This document shows positions 36,372 through 43,783 of a DNA stretch of 64,000 bases, piece by piece. The notes beneath the pieces are model-generated. The model did not search any database. It saw only the letters and a program-made list of their open reading frames with translations, and was not told where the DNA came from. A program made the translations under genes and the position numbers. This DNA comes from Actinophytocola oryzae (GTDB lineage: Bacteria; Actinomycetota; Actinomycetes; Mycobacteriales; Pseudonocardiaceae), in contig NZ_SOCP01000028.1 in the NCBI RefSeq assembly GCF_004364325.1, positions 1 to 64,000 on the forward strand. Direction: 5' to 3'. Numbering within the stretch: position 1 is the first letter of the stretch; each line of letters starts with the position of its first letter.

Positions 36372-37946
36372 TCAGACCCGTGCCGACGCCTGCCTCTGGT
36401 CCTGGTCACGCAGCTGACCCTTGACGACCTTGCCGCCCGCGTTGCGGGGCAGGCCGTCGACCGCGACCAGGTCCTTGGGCATCTTGAACGAGGCGAGCCG
36501 TCCCTCGAGGAACGTGACCAGTTCCCCGAGGGACAGCTCGGCTCCCGGCGCGAGGGAGACGAACGCGACCGGCACCTGACCCCAACGCTCGTCAGACCGC
36601 CCGATCACGGCGACCTCCAGCACGGCCGGGTGTTCGGCGATGACGTTCTCCAGCTCGGCGCAGTAGATGTTCTCCCCACCGCTGATGATCATGTCTTTCT
36701 TGCGGTCGACGACCCAGACGAAGCCCTCGTCGTCCTGTTTGACCAGATCGCCGGAGTGGAACCAGCCGCCGGTGAAGGCCTCGGCGGTCTCCTTCGGCTT
36801 GTTCCAGTAGCCCTTCGTCACCGTCGGTCCCCGGTAGACGATCTCGCCGACCTCGCCGGGCGCGACGTCGTTCATGGCGTCGTCCACGATGCGGTACTGG
36901 AGCGTCGGGATCGGCCGGCCCACGGAACCGAGCTTGCGCAACGAGTCCTCGCCACGCAGCACGCAGGTGATCGGCGAGGTCTCGGTCTGGCCGAACACCG
37001 CCACGTTCACCGCGTCCGGGAAGCACTCGGCCATGGCACGCAACGTCGCGTCACTCGCCGGCGCGGCACCCCAGCTGATGATCCGCAGCCTCAGGTCACG
37101 CTTGTCGATGTCCGGCTGCGCGCAGATCAGGTCCCACTGCTGCGGCACGTTGAACACCACCGTGGCGCCCTCACGCTCGTACGCGTCGAGCACCGCCTCC
37201 GGGTCGAACGCTCCCAACGGGTGGATCACCGTGACCCCACCGACCAGGAAGTTCGCCACCATCGAACCCAACCCCGCGATGTGGAAGAAGGGCGCGGTCA
37301 GGAAACCGACATCGGAGTCGTCGAAGATCTCCATCGCACGAACACAGGTAAGCGCCTGCAGCTGCATGTTCCGATGGGACAGCAACACCCCCTTCGGTCG
37401 CCCCGTCGTACCCGAGGTGTACATCACCAGCGCCGTCGACTCCTCACTCACGTCCGGCAGCTCCATCGGCTCGTGCGCGGCCAGGAACTCCTCGTACGCG
37501 ACGTGGCCGTCGACCGCGTCCGACTCGCCGATGACGATCACCGTCCCGATCGACCCGGCACCCGGCACCGCCTGAAGCAGCGGCAACAACTTCGCGTCCA
37601 CGACGACAGCCGACGGCGCACAGTCAGCGAGGATGTAGTCCAGCTCCAACGGCGCGAGCCGGAAGCTGAGCGGCACGGCCATGGCCCCCAGACTGTTCGC
37701 CGCCAACACGCTCTCCACGAACCACGGGTGGTTCAGCGTCAACAGCGCTACCCGGTCACCATCGACCACCCCCCGGTCCGCGAGACCGGCAGCCAGCCGC
37801 AACGACCGCCACGACAACTGCGCCCAGGTCGTGGTCTCCCCGAGATAGCGCAGCGCGGGCCTGTCCGGCCGCATCATCGCGTGCGTGGCCGCGTGCGCCA
37901 TCCAGTGGTTGCGGAAGGTCCATGCGGGCGCCGACTGGCTCGTCAT
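36372..37946 (-). CDS. Acyl-CoA synthetase (AMP-forming)
   Basis: The ATG at 37946 with GAGAGG upstream gives 524 residues. The AMP-binding motif is ALVMYTSGTTGRPKGVLLSH; later motifs are FGQTETSP, GWFHSGDLVKQDDEG, DRKKDMIISGGENIYCAELE and the C-terminal Lys in PRNAGGKVVKGQL. All catalytic positions are intact. It would activate isoprenoid acids or 4-oxo acids to CoA thioesters, the LvaE-like step in the proposed scheme. It is divergent from the tandem TetR gene at 38119. Confidence 0.9.
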   Translation of the reverse strand: MTSQSAPAWTFRNHWMAHAATHAMMRPDRPALRYLGETTTWAQLSWRSLRLAAGLADRGVVDGDRVALLTLNHPWFVESVLAANSLGAMAVPLSFRLAPLELDYILADCAPSAVVVDAKLLPLLQAVPGAGSIGTVIVIGESDAVDGHVAYEEFLAAHEPMELPDVSEESTALVMYTSGTTGRPKGVLLSHRNMQLQALTCVRAMEIFDDSDVGFLTAPFFHIAGLGSMVANFLVGGVTVIHPLGAFDPEAVLDAYEREGATVVFNVPQQWDLICAQPDIDKRDLRLRIISWGAAPASDATLRAMAECFPDAVNVAVFGQTETSPITCVLRGEDSLRKLGSVGRPIPTLQYRIVDDAMNDVAPGEVGEIVYRGPTVTKGYWNKPKETAEAFTGGWFHSGDLVKQDDEGFVWVVDRKKDMIISGGENIYCAELENVIAEHPAVLEVAVIGRSDERWGQVPVAFVSLAPGAELSLGELVTFLEGRLASFKMPKDLVAVDGLPRNAGGKVVKGQLRDQDQRQASARV

Positions 37947-38118
37947 TGGGCCACCTCTCACTGCGGTTCTGTGCGTTCGCGGCGTCATTATGCCGGGTCA
38001 CCCGACCGGTTGAGAAGCACTAAGTTAATCGGAAATCACGCAGCTGCCGTGCCGTGCCGATCTGTTCCGTGGTTCACTGACGCATGGCCGTGATCCCTCG
38101 TGCAGCCGCCCGGCTGTC

Positions 38119-39282
38119 ATGACGACCGCCGGGCCGGCCGCGGCCGTCCGGCCGCGCAACCGCAGGACGCTTGTCGTCGAGGCAGCCGGCCGGCTGTTCA
38201 GCGAGCGCGGCTACCACGCGGCGTCGATGGAGGAGATCGCTTCGGGCGTCGGCATCACGGCCGCGGCCCTGTACCGGCACTTCCCGAACAAGTACGCGCT
38301 GTTCGCCGAATGCGCGAACGTCATGGTCGACCGGCTCGTCGCCGCGCTCGACGAGATGCCGCCCGAGGCACCCCTCATGGACGTCCTCACCGCCGTCACC
38401 CGGGTCACCGTCGCCCACCGTGACACAGGCGGGATCTACCGCTGGGAGGCCCGCTACCTCAACCGCGAGGACCGCGCGGTGCTCAAGGCCAAGTTCGCCC
38501 ACGTCGTCGCACGCGTGACCAGCACGGTACGCCACGAGCACCCGCTGCCCGACGCACACCTACGCGCCGCGGCCGCCCTCGGGGTGATCGGCTCCATCAC
38601 CATGCACCGCACCTCCATCGCCCAACGCCGAGTGGAGGACCTGCTCCTGGCCTCCGCCACACGTGTGGCCGCGACCGACCCGACGGCAGCCGGCACCGCA
38701 CGCCTCGTAGACGTGCCCACCCCGCCCGTGCCGCGCACCAGACGCTCAGAGATCCTCGCGGCGGCGATCCCACTGTTCGAACGCGATGGGTTCGCCAACG
38801 TCACCAACGGCAGGATCGCCGAGGCCGTCGGGCTGGTCCCGTCCGCGATCTACCGCTACTTCCCCGGCAAGGCCGACATCCTCGCCGCGGCCTGCCTGCA
38901 GGCCGCGGGCCTCCTGGCCCAAGCGGTGGAACAGGGCCTGCGCGGGTTGACGGATCCGCGTGCGGCGCTGGACGCGCTGGGGGCGACCCATGTGGCCTAC
39001 AGCTTCGAACACACCGCGCTCACCAGCGTCGCCAACGCCGAACTCATCGGCCTGCCCGCCACCCTGCAGCGGCCCCTGGTCATCGCGCAGCGTGAACACA
39101 TCGCCTTGTGGGAACAACAACTCCGGCTGGTCCGTCCCGAGCTCGACTCGCGCCAGGCCCGGGTGCTCGTACACGCCGGCTTCGGCACGGTGGTCGAGAC
39201 AGGCCGCGAACTGCGCTGGCGCGACAGTCCTGGGAACCGGGGCGCTGTCGCTGCCTTGCTCATGAGCGCGCTGGGGCTGTGA
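38119..39282 (+). CDS. Tandem TetR regulator (two TetR units in one protein)
   Basis: The 387-residue product contains two TetR DNA-binding domains. The first reads VEAAGRLFSERGYHAASMEE and GITAAALYRHFPNKYALFAE; the second, from residue about 207, reads RRSEILAAAIPLFERDGFAN and GLVPSAIYRYFPGKADILAA. Each is followed by a helical ligand domain. The frame is continuous. A single chain with two DNA-binding heads could bind like a built-in dimer. It is divergent from the acyl-CoA synthetase gene, its likely target, in a pattern seen for fatty-acid-catabolism repressors. Confidence 0.88.
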   Translation: MTTAGPAAAVRPRNRRTLVVEAAGRLFSERGYHAASMEEIASGVGITAAALYRHFPNKYALFAECANVMVDRLVAALDEMPPEAPLMDVLTAVTRVTVAHRDTGGIYRWEARYLNREDRAVLKAKFAHVVARVTSTVRHEHPLPDAHLRAAAALGVIGSITMHRTSIAQRRVEDLLLASATRVAATDPTAAGTARLVDVPTPPVPRTRRSEILAAAIPLFERDGFANVTNGRIAEAVGLVPSAIYRYFPGKADILAAACLQAAGLLAQAVEQGLRGLTDPRAALDALGATHVAYSFEHTALTSVANAELIGLPATLQRPLVIAQREHIALWEQQLRLVRPELDSRQARVLVHAGFGTVVETGRELRWRDSPGNRGAVAALLMSALGL

Positions 39283-39293
39283 GCTGGAGGTTC

Positions 39294-39328
39294 TGATATA
39301 ATGAAACAAGCACGGATTTTGCGTATCA
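39294..39328. promoter_or_regulatory. Shared inverted repeat, site C (TetR gene)
   Basis: TGATAT at 39294-39299 and GTATCA at 39323-39328 are separated by 23 bases, the same as sites B and E. The outer bases extend it to CTGATA/TATCAG. It ends 16 bases before the TetR ATG, so autoregulation is likely. Confidence 0.65.
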
Positions 39329-39344
39329 GCCCTCGGAGGTGATC

Positions 39345-40013
39345 ATGGACTCGGCGTTGTCCTCTCTCATGTCTTCCGGGGCGGAGTCCGTTCTGGAGCG
39401 GGCGTACACCGACGCCCTCGAAGGCGTCGCCGATGCGGACGAGTCGCGTGCGCGGATTCTCGACGGGGCGTACGTGCAGTTCTGCAGGATGGGTATCCAG
39501 CGGTCCACGATGGAGGATGTGGCCCGCAGGGCGGGGGTTTCGCGGATAACCGTCTACCGCCGGTTCGCCACGAAGGACGTACTCGTCGAACATGTGGTTC
39601 GGCGGGAGTTTCGGCGGTACTTCGACCAGTTCCTCGTGGATATCGAGCGCGCCGAGACCGTCGCCGATCGCGTGGTACTGGGATTCGTCAGCTCATTGCG
39701 GGCGATCCGCGGCAACCCGCTGATCGGTGGACTGATCGACATCGAGCCGGACCTGCTCGCCACCTCCGTGATCGGGGACGGCGGCTGGACCCTCGCGACG
39801 GTGCGCCAGTTCGTCGCCGGCCAGCTCCGCAGCGAGCAGCAGGCGGGCAACGTGTCCCCGGAGCTGGACATCGATCTCGTGGCCGAGCTGATGGTCCGGG
39901 TCTCCGCCTCGTTTCTCGTGATCCCGAGCCAGGTCGTCGACATCGACGACGACGAACAGTTGGCCACTGTGGCGCGACGGTTCCTGGTGCCGATGCTGGA
40001 GCCGGGCGTCTGA
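39345..40013 (+). CDS. TetR-family regulator, candidate controller of the lcp regulon
   Basis: The ATG at 39345 follows GGAGGTGATC. The 222-residue protein has an N-terminal extension, then the TetR domain RILDGAYVQFCRMGIQRSTM and RRAGVSRITVYRRFATKDVL, and a helical ligand domain ending VARRFLVPMLEPGV. It sits behind site C and its own promoter carries the inverted repeat found at two lcp promoters, a small secreted-protein gene and a globin gene. That makes it the best local candidate to bind the repeat. The ligand is unknown; an isoprenoid acid or acyl-CoA would be logical. Confidence 0.88.
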   Translation: MDSALSSLMSSGAESVLERAYTDALEGVADADESRARILDGAYVQFCRMGIQRSTMEDVARRAGVSRITVYRRFATKDVLVEHVVRREFRRYFDQFLVDIERAETVADRVVLGFVSSLRAIRGNPLIGGLIDIEPDLLATSVIGDGGWTLATVRQFVAGQLRSEQQAGNVSPELDIDLVAELMVRVSASFLVIPSQVVDIDDDEQLATVARRFLVPMLEPGV

Positions 40014-40151
40014 CCGATCTCGCCGTCAATTTCTCTGTTCCCCTGACGGCCGTGTAGGCGGCGGAAGGTGCTCAGCTGTGCCCGGACAAAGGGTCCGGGT
40101 CAGCTTTCGAAACAGCTGAAAATACTTCACAGTGACCGTCCGACGTGCAGA

Positions 40152-40178
40152 TGATACGCAACTCACATTGGCGTATCA
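40152..40178. promoter_or_regulatory. Shared inverted repeat, site D (small secreted protein)
   Basis: TGATAC at 40152-40157 and GTATCA at 40173-40178 are separated by 15 bases, as at site A. The arms extend to a perfect 9 bp, ATGATACGC/GCGTATCAT (40151-40159 and 40171-40179). It is 73-99 bases upstream of the ATG at 40251. Confidence 0.7.
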
Positions 40179-40250
40179 TTCCTGCCGCGGTTCACGCATA
40201 ATCGGCGTGTACGTACGTTGTGAGTTCCGCGAACGAAACGGAGATCAACG

Positions 40251-40643
40251 ATGAAGTCCGTCTCTCGCCTGCTCCTCACCGGCGCCGGGGCCGCCGTCGC
40301 CCTGGCTCTGGCGGCCGCTCCCGCGTCAGCGGCAGCCGAAGTCACGGCAGCTCCGGCGTCGGTGGCCTCCCAGGCGTGCACCTGGGAGATCACCGAAACC
40401 ACGGTCAGCGGTAGCTGCTCGATAACGACTCCGCTCGGACCGATCACCAGCTCGTTCGAAGGAACGCTGCAGGCCGACAACACCGCCTCGGGCGCCCTGG
40501 CGGTCGATGCGGGCCGGCTGGGCTCGTTCGACGGCTCGTGGCACGGCGGTCCTTTCGTGAGTGGGGAAACCGCCACCATCCACTACACGGCGACCAGCCC
40601 ACTCGGTACGACCAGCGGCGAGTTCGAGTTCGTCGTCCCGTGA
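40251..40643 (+). CDS. Small secreted protein of unknown function
   Basis: The 130-residue product has a Sec signal (MKSVSRLLLTGAGAAVALAL, ending ASA). The mature part is about 100 residues, rich in Thr, Ser and Gly, with two Cys (QACTWEITETT and SGSCSITTP) that could form a disulfide, and alternating beta-type sequence to EFEFVVP. I recognise no family. Its operator-like site D groups it with the lcp genes, so an extracellular role in polymer attack (binding or dispersal) is possible but unproven. It is followed by a strong hairpin. Confidence 0.75.
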   Translation: MKSVSRLLLTGAGAAVALALAAAPASAAAEVTAAPASVASQACTWEITETTVSGSCSITTPLGPITSSFEGTLQADNTASGALAVDAGRLGSFDGSWHGGPFVSGETATIHYTATSPLGTTSGEFEFVVP

Positions 40644-40657
40644 TCTGAACGAACCAG

Positions 40658-40700
40658 CGGCACGGTGGTCCCAACCAGTTCTGCCGGGACCACCGTGCCG
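40658..40700 (+). terminator. Perfect 15-bp hairpin after the small secreted protein
   Basis: CGGCACGGTGGTCCC at 40658-40672 pairs fully with 40686-40700 around a 13-base loop, 15 bases after the stop. No long T-run follows, as is common in GC-rich actinobacteria. Confidence 0.75.
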
Positions 40701-40795
40701 GCGGTTTGTGCTGCCGATTTGCGCGACTGCGTAGCGGTCGCACGATCCCGCCTTTCAACTCGTGCGACCGCGCGGTCGCGGACAGGGAGTGAGCG

Positions 40796-41800
40796 ATGGT
40801 GCGTACGCGGTTCTGTGAGGTGTTCGGCGTCGAGCATCCAATAGTGCAAGGCGGGATGCAGTGGGTCGGTCGTGCCGAGCTGGTCTCCGCCGTCGCGGAC
40901 GCCGGAGCCCTGGGATTTCTGACCGCGCTTACCCAGCCTTCGCCGGAGGACCTCGCGAAGGAGATCGGCCGGTGTCGTGAGCTGACCGACAAACCGTTCG
41001 GAGTGAACCTGACGATCATGCCCACCATCAACCCGCCTCCGTACGCGGAGTACCGCGACGTGATCGTGGAGTCCGGGATCCCGGTGGTGGAGACGGCGGG
41101 CTTCAACCCGGCCGAGCACCTGCCCGCGTTCCGGGCCGGTGGGGTCAAGGTGCTGCACAAGTGCACCAGCGTCCGGCACGCGGTGAAGGCGCAGGAACTC
41201 GGTGTCGACGGGATCTCGATCGACGGGTTCGAGTGCGCCGGTCACCCCGGCGAGGACGACGTGCCCGGCCTGGTGCTGATCCCCGCCGCGGCGGAGCTGA
41301 TCTCGATCCCGATGATCGCCTCCGGCGGGTTCGCGGACGCGCGTGGTCTGGTCGCCGCCCTGGCGCTCGGCGCCGACGGGATCAACATGGGCACTCGTTT
41401 CCTGGCCACGGAGGAGGCGCCGGTACACGACAACGTCAAGCGCCGCCTCGTGGCATCGACCGAGCGGGACACGGAGCTGATCTTCCGCTCGCTGCGCAAC
41501 ACCGCGCGGGTCGCGCACAACGCGGTGTCCGCCGAGGTGGTGGCGATCCTCGACCGGGGCGGCGACTTCTCGGCCGTGCGTGACCTGGTCGCGGGGGCGC
41601 GCGGACGTGCGGTCTTCGAGACGGGTGACCTCGACGAGGGCATCTGGTCGGCAGGCGTCGTGCAGGGCCTGATCCACGACATTCCCACCGTGGGTGAGCT
41701 GATCCGGCGCATCGTCGACGAGGCAGGGCAGCTCATCCGGGAGCGACTGGCCCCGACCGTCGGCCGCACGACGGCACCGACGAGGGCGGCAGGGGCGTGA
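40796..41800 (+). CDS. Nitronate monooxygenase-family FMN enzyme
   Basis: This 334-residue TIM-barrel protein opens FGVEHPIVQGGMQWVGRAEL and has FGVNLTIMP, IDGFECAGHPGEDD (with the His typical of the family), IPMIASGGFADARGLVAALA and INMGTRFLATEEAP for FMN phosphate binding. Family members oxidise alkyl nitronates, but related FMN enzymes act in enoyl-thioester reduction and in actinobacterial ring or side-chain catabolism. With acyl-CoA genes nearby a reductive role on an unsaturated acyl-CoA is possible. No operator-like repeat is seen before it. Confidence 0.88.
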   Translation: MVRTRFCEVFGVEHPIVQGGMQWVGRAELVSAVADAGALGFLTALTQPSPEDLAKEIGRCRELTDKPFGVNLTIMPTINPPPYAEYRDVIVESGIPVVETAGFNPAEHLPAFRAGGVKVLHKCTSVRHAVKAQELGVDGISIDGFECAGHPGEDDVPGLVLIPAAAELISIPMIASGGFADARGLVAALALGADGINMGTRFLATEEAPVHDNVKRRLVASTERDTELIFRSLRNTARVAHNAVSAEVVAILDRGGDFSAVRDLVAGARGRAVFETGDLDEGIWSAGVVQGLIHDIPTVGELIRRIVDEAGQLIRERLAPTVGRTTAPTRAAGA

Positions 41801-41894
41801 CGACCGGCGCTGCGCGACCGAACCGGACCGGGCCCTGAGACGCCCGAACTCCGACCCGATCCCGTGATTGTCTTGCCACGAATCGCACCTGTGG

Positions 41895-42038
41895 TTGGCC
41901 ACCCTAAATACTGAGATCCCCAACCGCATCACCGTGACCCAGGCTGACCTGCACTGCGTCGGCTCGCCGACCATCGACGCCGACCTCATGGCCGCCGCGG
42001 ACGTTCGCGAGGGTGAGCGCGGCCAGCTCGTGGAGTGA
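41895..42038 (+). pseudogene. panD: Aspartate 1-decarboxylase remnant
   Basis: One frame reads TEIPNRITVTQADLHCVGSP then TIDADLMAAADVREGERGQL before a TGA at 42036-42038. ITVTQADLHxVGSxTIDADLM is the highly conserved N-terminal part of PanD, including the Gly-Ser self-cleavage site that forms the pyruvoyl group. Only about 45 of about 130 residues remain, and no start codon is evident. It is a relic; an intact panD presumably exists elsewhere. Confidence 0.7.
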
Positions 42039-42197
42039 ACCGGTGGACACGGGTCGACCGCGAGCGGCCGTCTCCCGGCCGACGAACTCTCGTGGTCGCC
42101 GAGCGAGGCGACTACCGGTGGCCTGACAGCGCGCAGCAAGCGGCAGAGGGCGGCCGCCGTCGGCCCATGCTTGTCAAGGCTGTCCTGAGCCGGTTAC

Positions 42198-42715
42198 GTG
42201 ACGGCACCTGGGATCCGACCCCAGTCCGAGGGCGGGAAGAAGTGGTTGGCGGACAAGCTGGTCGCTCTCGATCCGCACAAGGCCGAGCTGTGTCATCTAC
42301 TGTGCCGGGCACTGAGCGCGAGGCGTGTCGTCGAGGCGGGGACCTCCTACGGTGTCTCGACGATCTATCTCGCCGCCGCGGTGCGGGACACGATCGCCGC
42401 GAGCGGGGGCGAGGGCGAGGTGATCGGCGCCGAGCACGAACCGGGCAAGGCGGCGGCAGCGCGTGAGAACCTGGCGGAGGCCGGGCTGGCGGACTATGTG
42501 GACGTCCGCGAGGGCGACCTGCGATCCCGATGGCACTGCCCGCGTTGGAACTGGTGGCGCCAAGGCGCCGTTCCTGGGCGTTGGTGGTGTGCGACAACGA
42601 GTCAGCGGCCACAGGCAGTACGCGGACTACCTCGGCTATGTCCGCGATCCCGCGGGCCCTTTCACATCGGTCACCGTGCCGGGCCGTGGCGGCATGGAGA
42701 TCTCCATGAAGACTA
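42198..42715 (+). pseudogene. SAM-dependent O-methyltransferase remnant
   Basis: The first 110 residues (WLADKLVALDPHKAELCHLL, then VVEAGTSYGVSTIYLAAAVR with the SAM motif, and VIGAEHEPGKAAAARENLAE) are a class I O-methyltransferase. After GLADYVDVREGDLR the frame breaks. LELVAPRRRSWALVVCDNES and YLGYVRDPAGPFTSVTVPGR with GGMEISMK, which complete the family pattern, follow in two other frames. At least two frameshifts show it is not functional. Confidence 0.7.
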
Positions 42716-42862
42716 TGCAACCGGGGCTCGACAGGCGACCGTCCGGTCACCCGAGAAGAATCGTCGGATCTCCGCGGCGATCAGGGGCGTTTTGGGCATC
42801 CCGGCCGCCAGCATCCGGCTGCCGCAGTGGCGGGATACCTGAGAGATCGGGCGAGTATCCGC

Positions 42863-43237
42863 TTACTCCGCGGTGTTGCCTGTCGTGGTCGAGACGATGT
42901 CGTCGGCCAGTGGTGCGACTGTGTCAATGATCGTCTTCACTGTCTCGCCGGGCACGCCTGCCGCGGTCAGTGCCTCGTGCAGATGGGTGGCCACCCGGTC
43001 GAAATGGTGCCTGGCGATGCCGAGGCCGCGGTGCACGTCCTTCATCGACCGGCCTCGGTACTCGTCCGGTCCGCCGAGTACCTTCGCGAAGAACTCGACC
43101 TGCATGCCCTTCAGTCGGGCGATGTTGACGCCGGTGAAGAACTGGGCCAGTTCGGGATCGGCCAGCACCCGGTCGTAGAAGTCATCGACGACCACGATCA
43201 GTGCGTCCTGGCCGCCGATATCCGCGTAAATGCCCAT
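42863..43237 (-). CDS. Truncated haemoglobin (group I-like)
   Basis: The ATG at 43237 follows a GAGGG box. The 124-residue protein reads IYADIGGQDALIVVVDDFYD, then ELAQFFTGVNIARLKGMQVE (the F and Tyr-bearing segments), FFAKVLGGPDEYRGRSMKDV and HRGLGIARHHFDRVATHL with the proximal His. The pattern is that of a 2/2 haemoglobin that binds O2 or detoxifies NO. Site E lies 33-67 bases upstream of its start, tying it to the lcp promoters. Oxygen supply or haem chemistry during dioxygenase action is a possible link. Confidence 0.88.
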   Translation of the reverse strand: MGIYADIGGQDALIVVVDDFYDRVLADPELAQFFTGVNIARLKGMQVEFFAKVLGGPDEYRGRSMKDVHRGLGIARHHFDRVATHLHEALTAAGVPGETVKTIIDTVAPLADDIVSTTTGNTAE

Positions 43238-43269
43238 GTAATCCCTCGTGTTCGAAGCAAGAGATATAA

Positions 43270-43304
43270 TGATATGAAGATATGCAGTGCATATGACCGT
43301 ATCA
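43270..43304. promoter_or_regulatory. Shared inverted repeat, site E (truncated haemoglobin)
   Basis: TGATAT at 43270-43275 and GTATCA at 43299-43304 are separated by 23 bases, as in sites B and C. Between them is a further palindrome ATATGC-AGT-GCATAT. The site overlaps the expected promoter of the haemoglobin gene on the minus strand. Confidence 0.6.
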
Positions 43305-43539
43305 CGGGAAGTATAGCCGAGCAGCGGAACGCCTTGTTGCGGTAGATCGCTGTCGTGAACCCTCCGCACTCGGGTCCGTGCGGGCGTCGGACGGCAGCGC
43401 CGCCGGCACGGTATGGGTCACGGGGTGTTGACATCGGTAGGCGCACGCGAGTACGTACGACAGTTGACTCCACGCTGGTTGGTGTTGGTGGCGTGTTGCC
43501 AGGCGGTGAGTTCGGTTCATCGCCCGCTGGAGGCGGGCC

Positions 43540-43698
43540 GGCGCGTTCTTCACACACCAGCAGCGCCAGCAGCCGCGCCGCGCTGTCGCCGGTCGCCCAC
43601 AGCTCCACCGCGAGGTCCTGCTGCGTCTTCAACCGCTTCGCGACCGCACGCAGGCCCCCGGTCACGGCATAACGGACATTCGGCAAGGCCAGCCGGTT
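43540..43698 (-). pseudogene. DNA alkylation repair (AlkD-like) fragment
   Basis: The minus strand encodes VRYAVTGGLRAVAKRLKTQQ followed by DLAVELWATGDSAARLLALL. RLKTxHDLAxELWATGxxEARLLALL is the N-terminal HEAT-repeat signature of AlkD-like DNA glycosylases. Only about 50 residues remain, with no normal start or C-terminus, so it is a relic. Confidence 0.6.
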
Positions 43699-43783
43699 CG
43701 CCTGACGAGTGGTGTGACATCCCAACAGGGCCTGTTAATCTCCGGAACGGGTCGGGGGACTCGTGACATCTGGGGGTGTCCAC

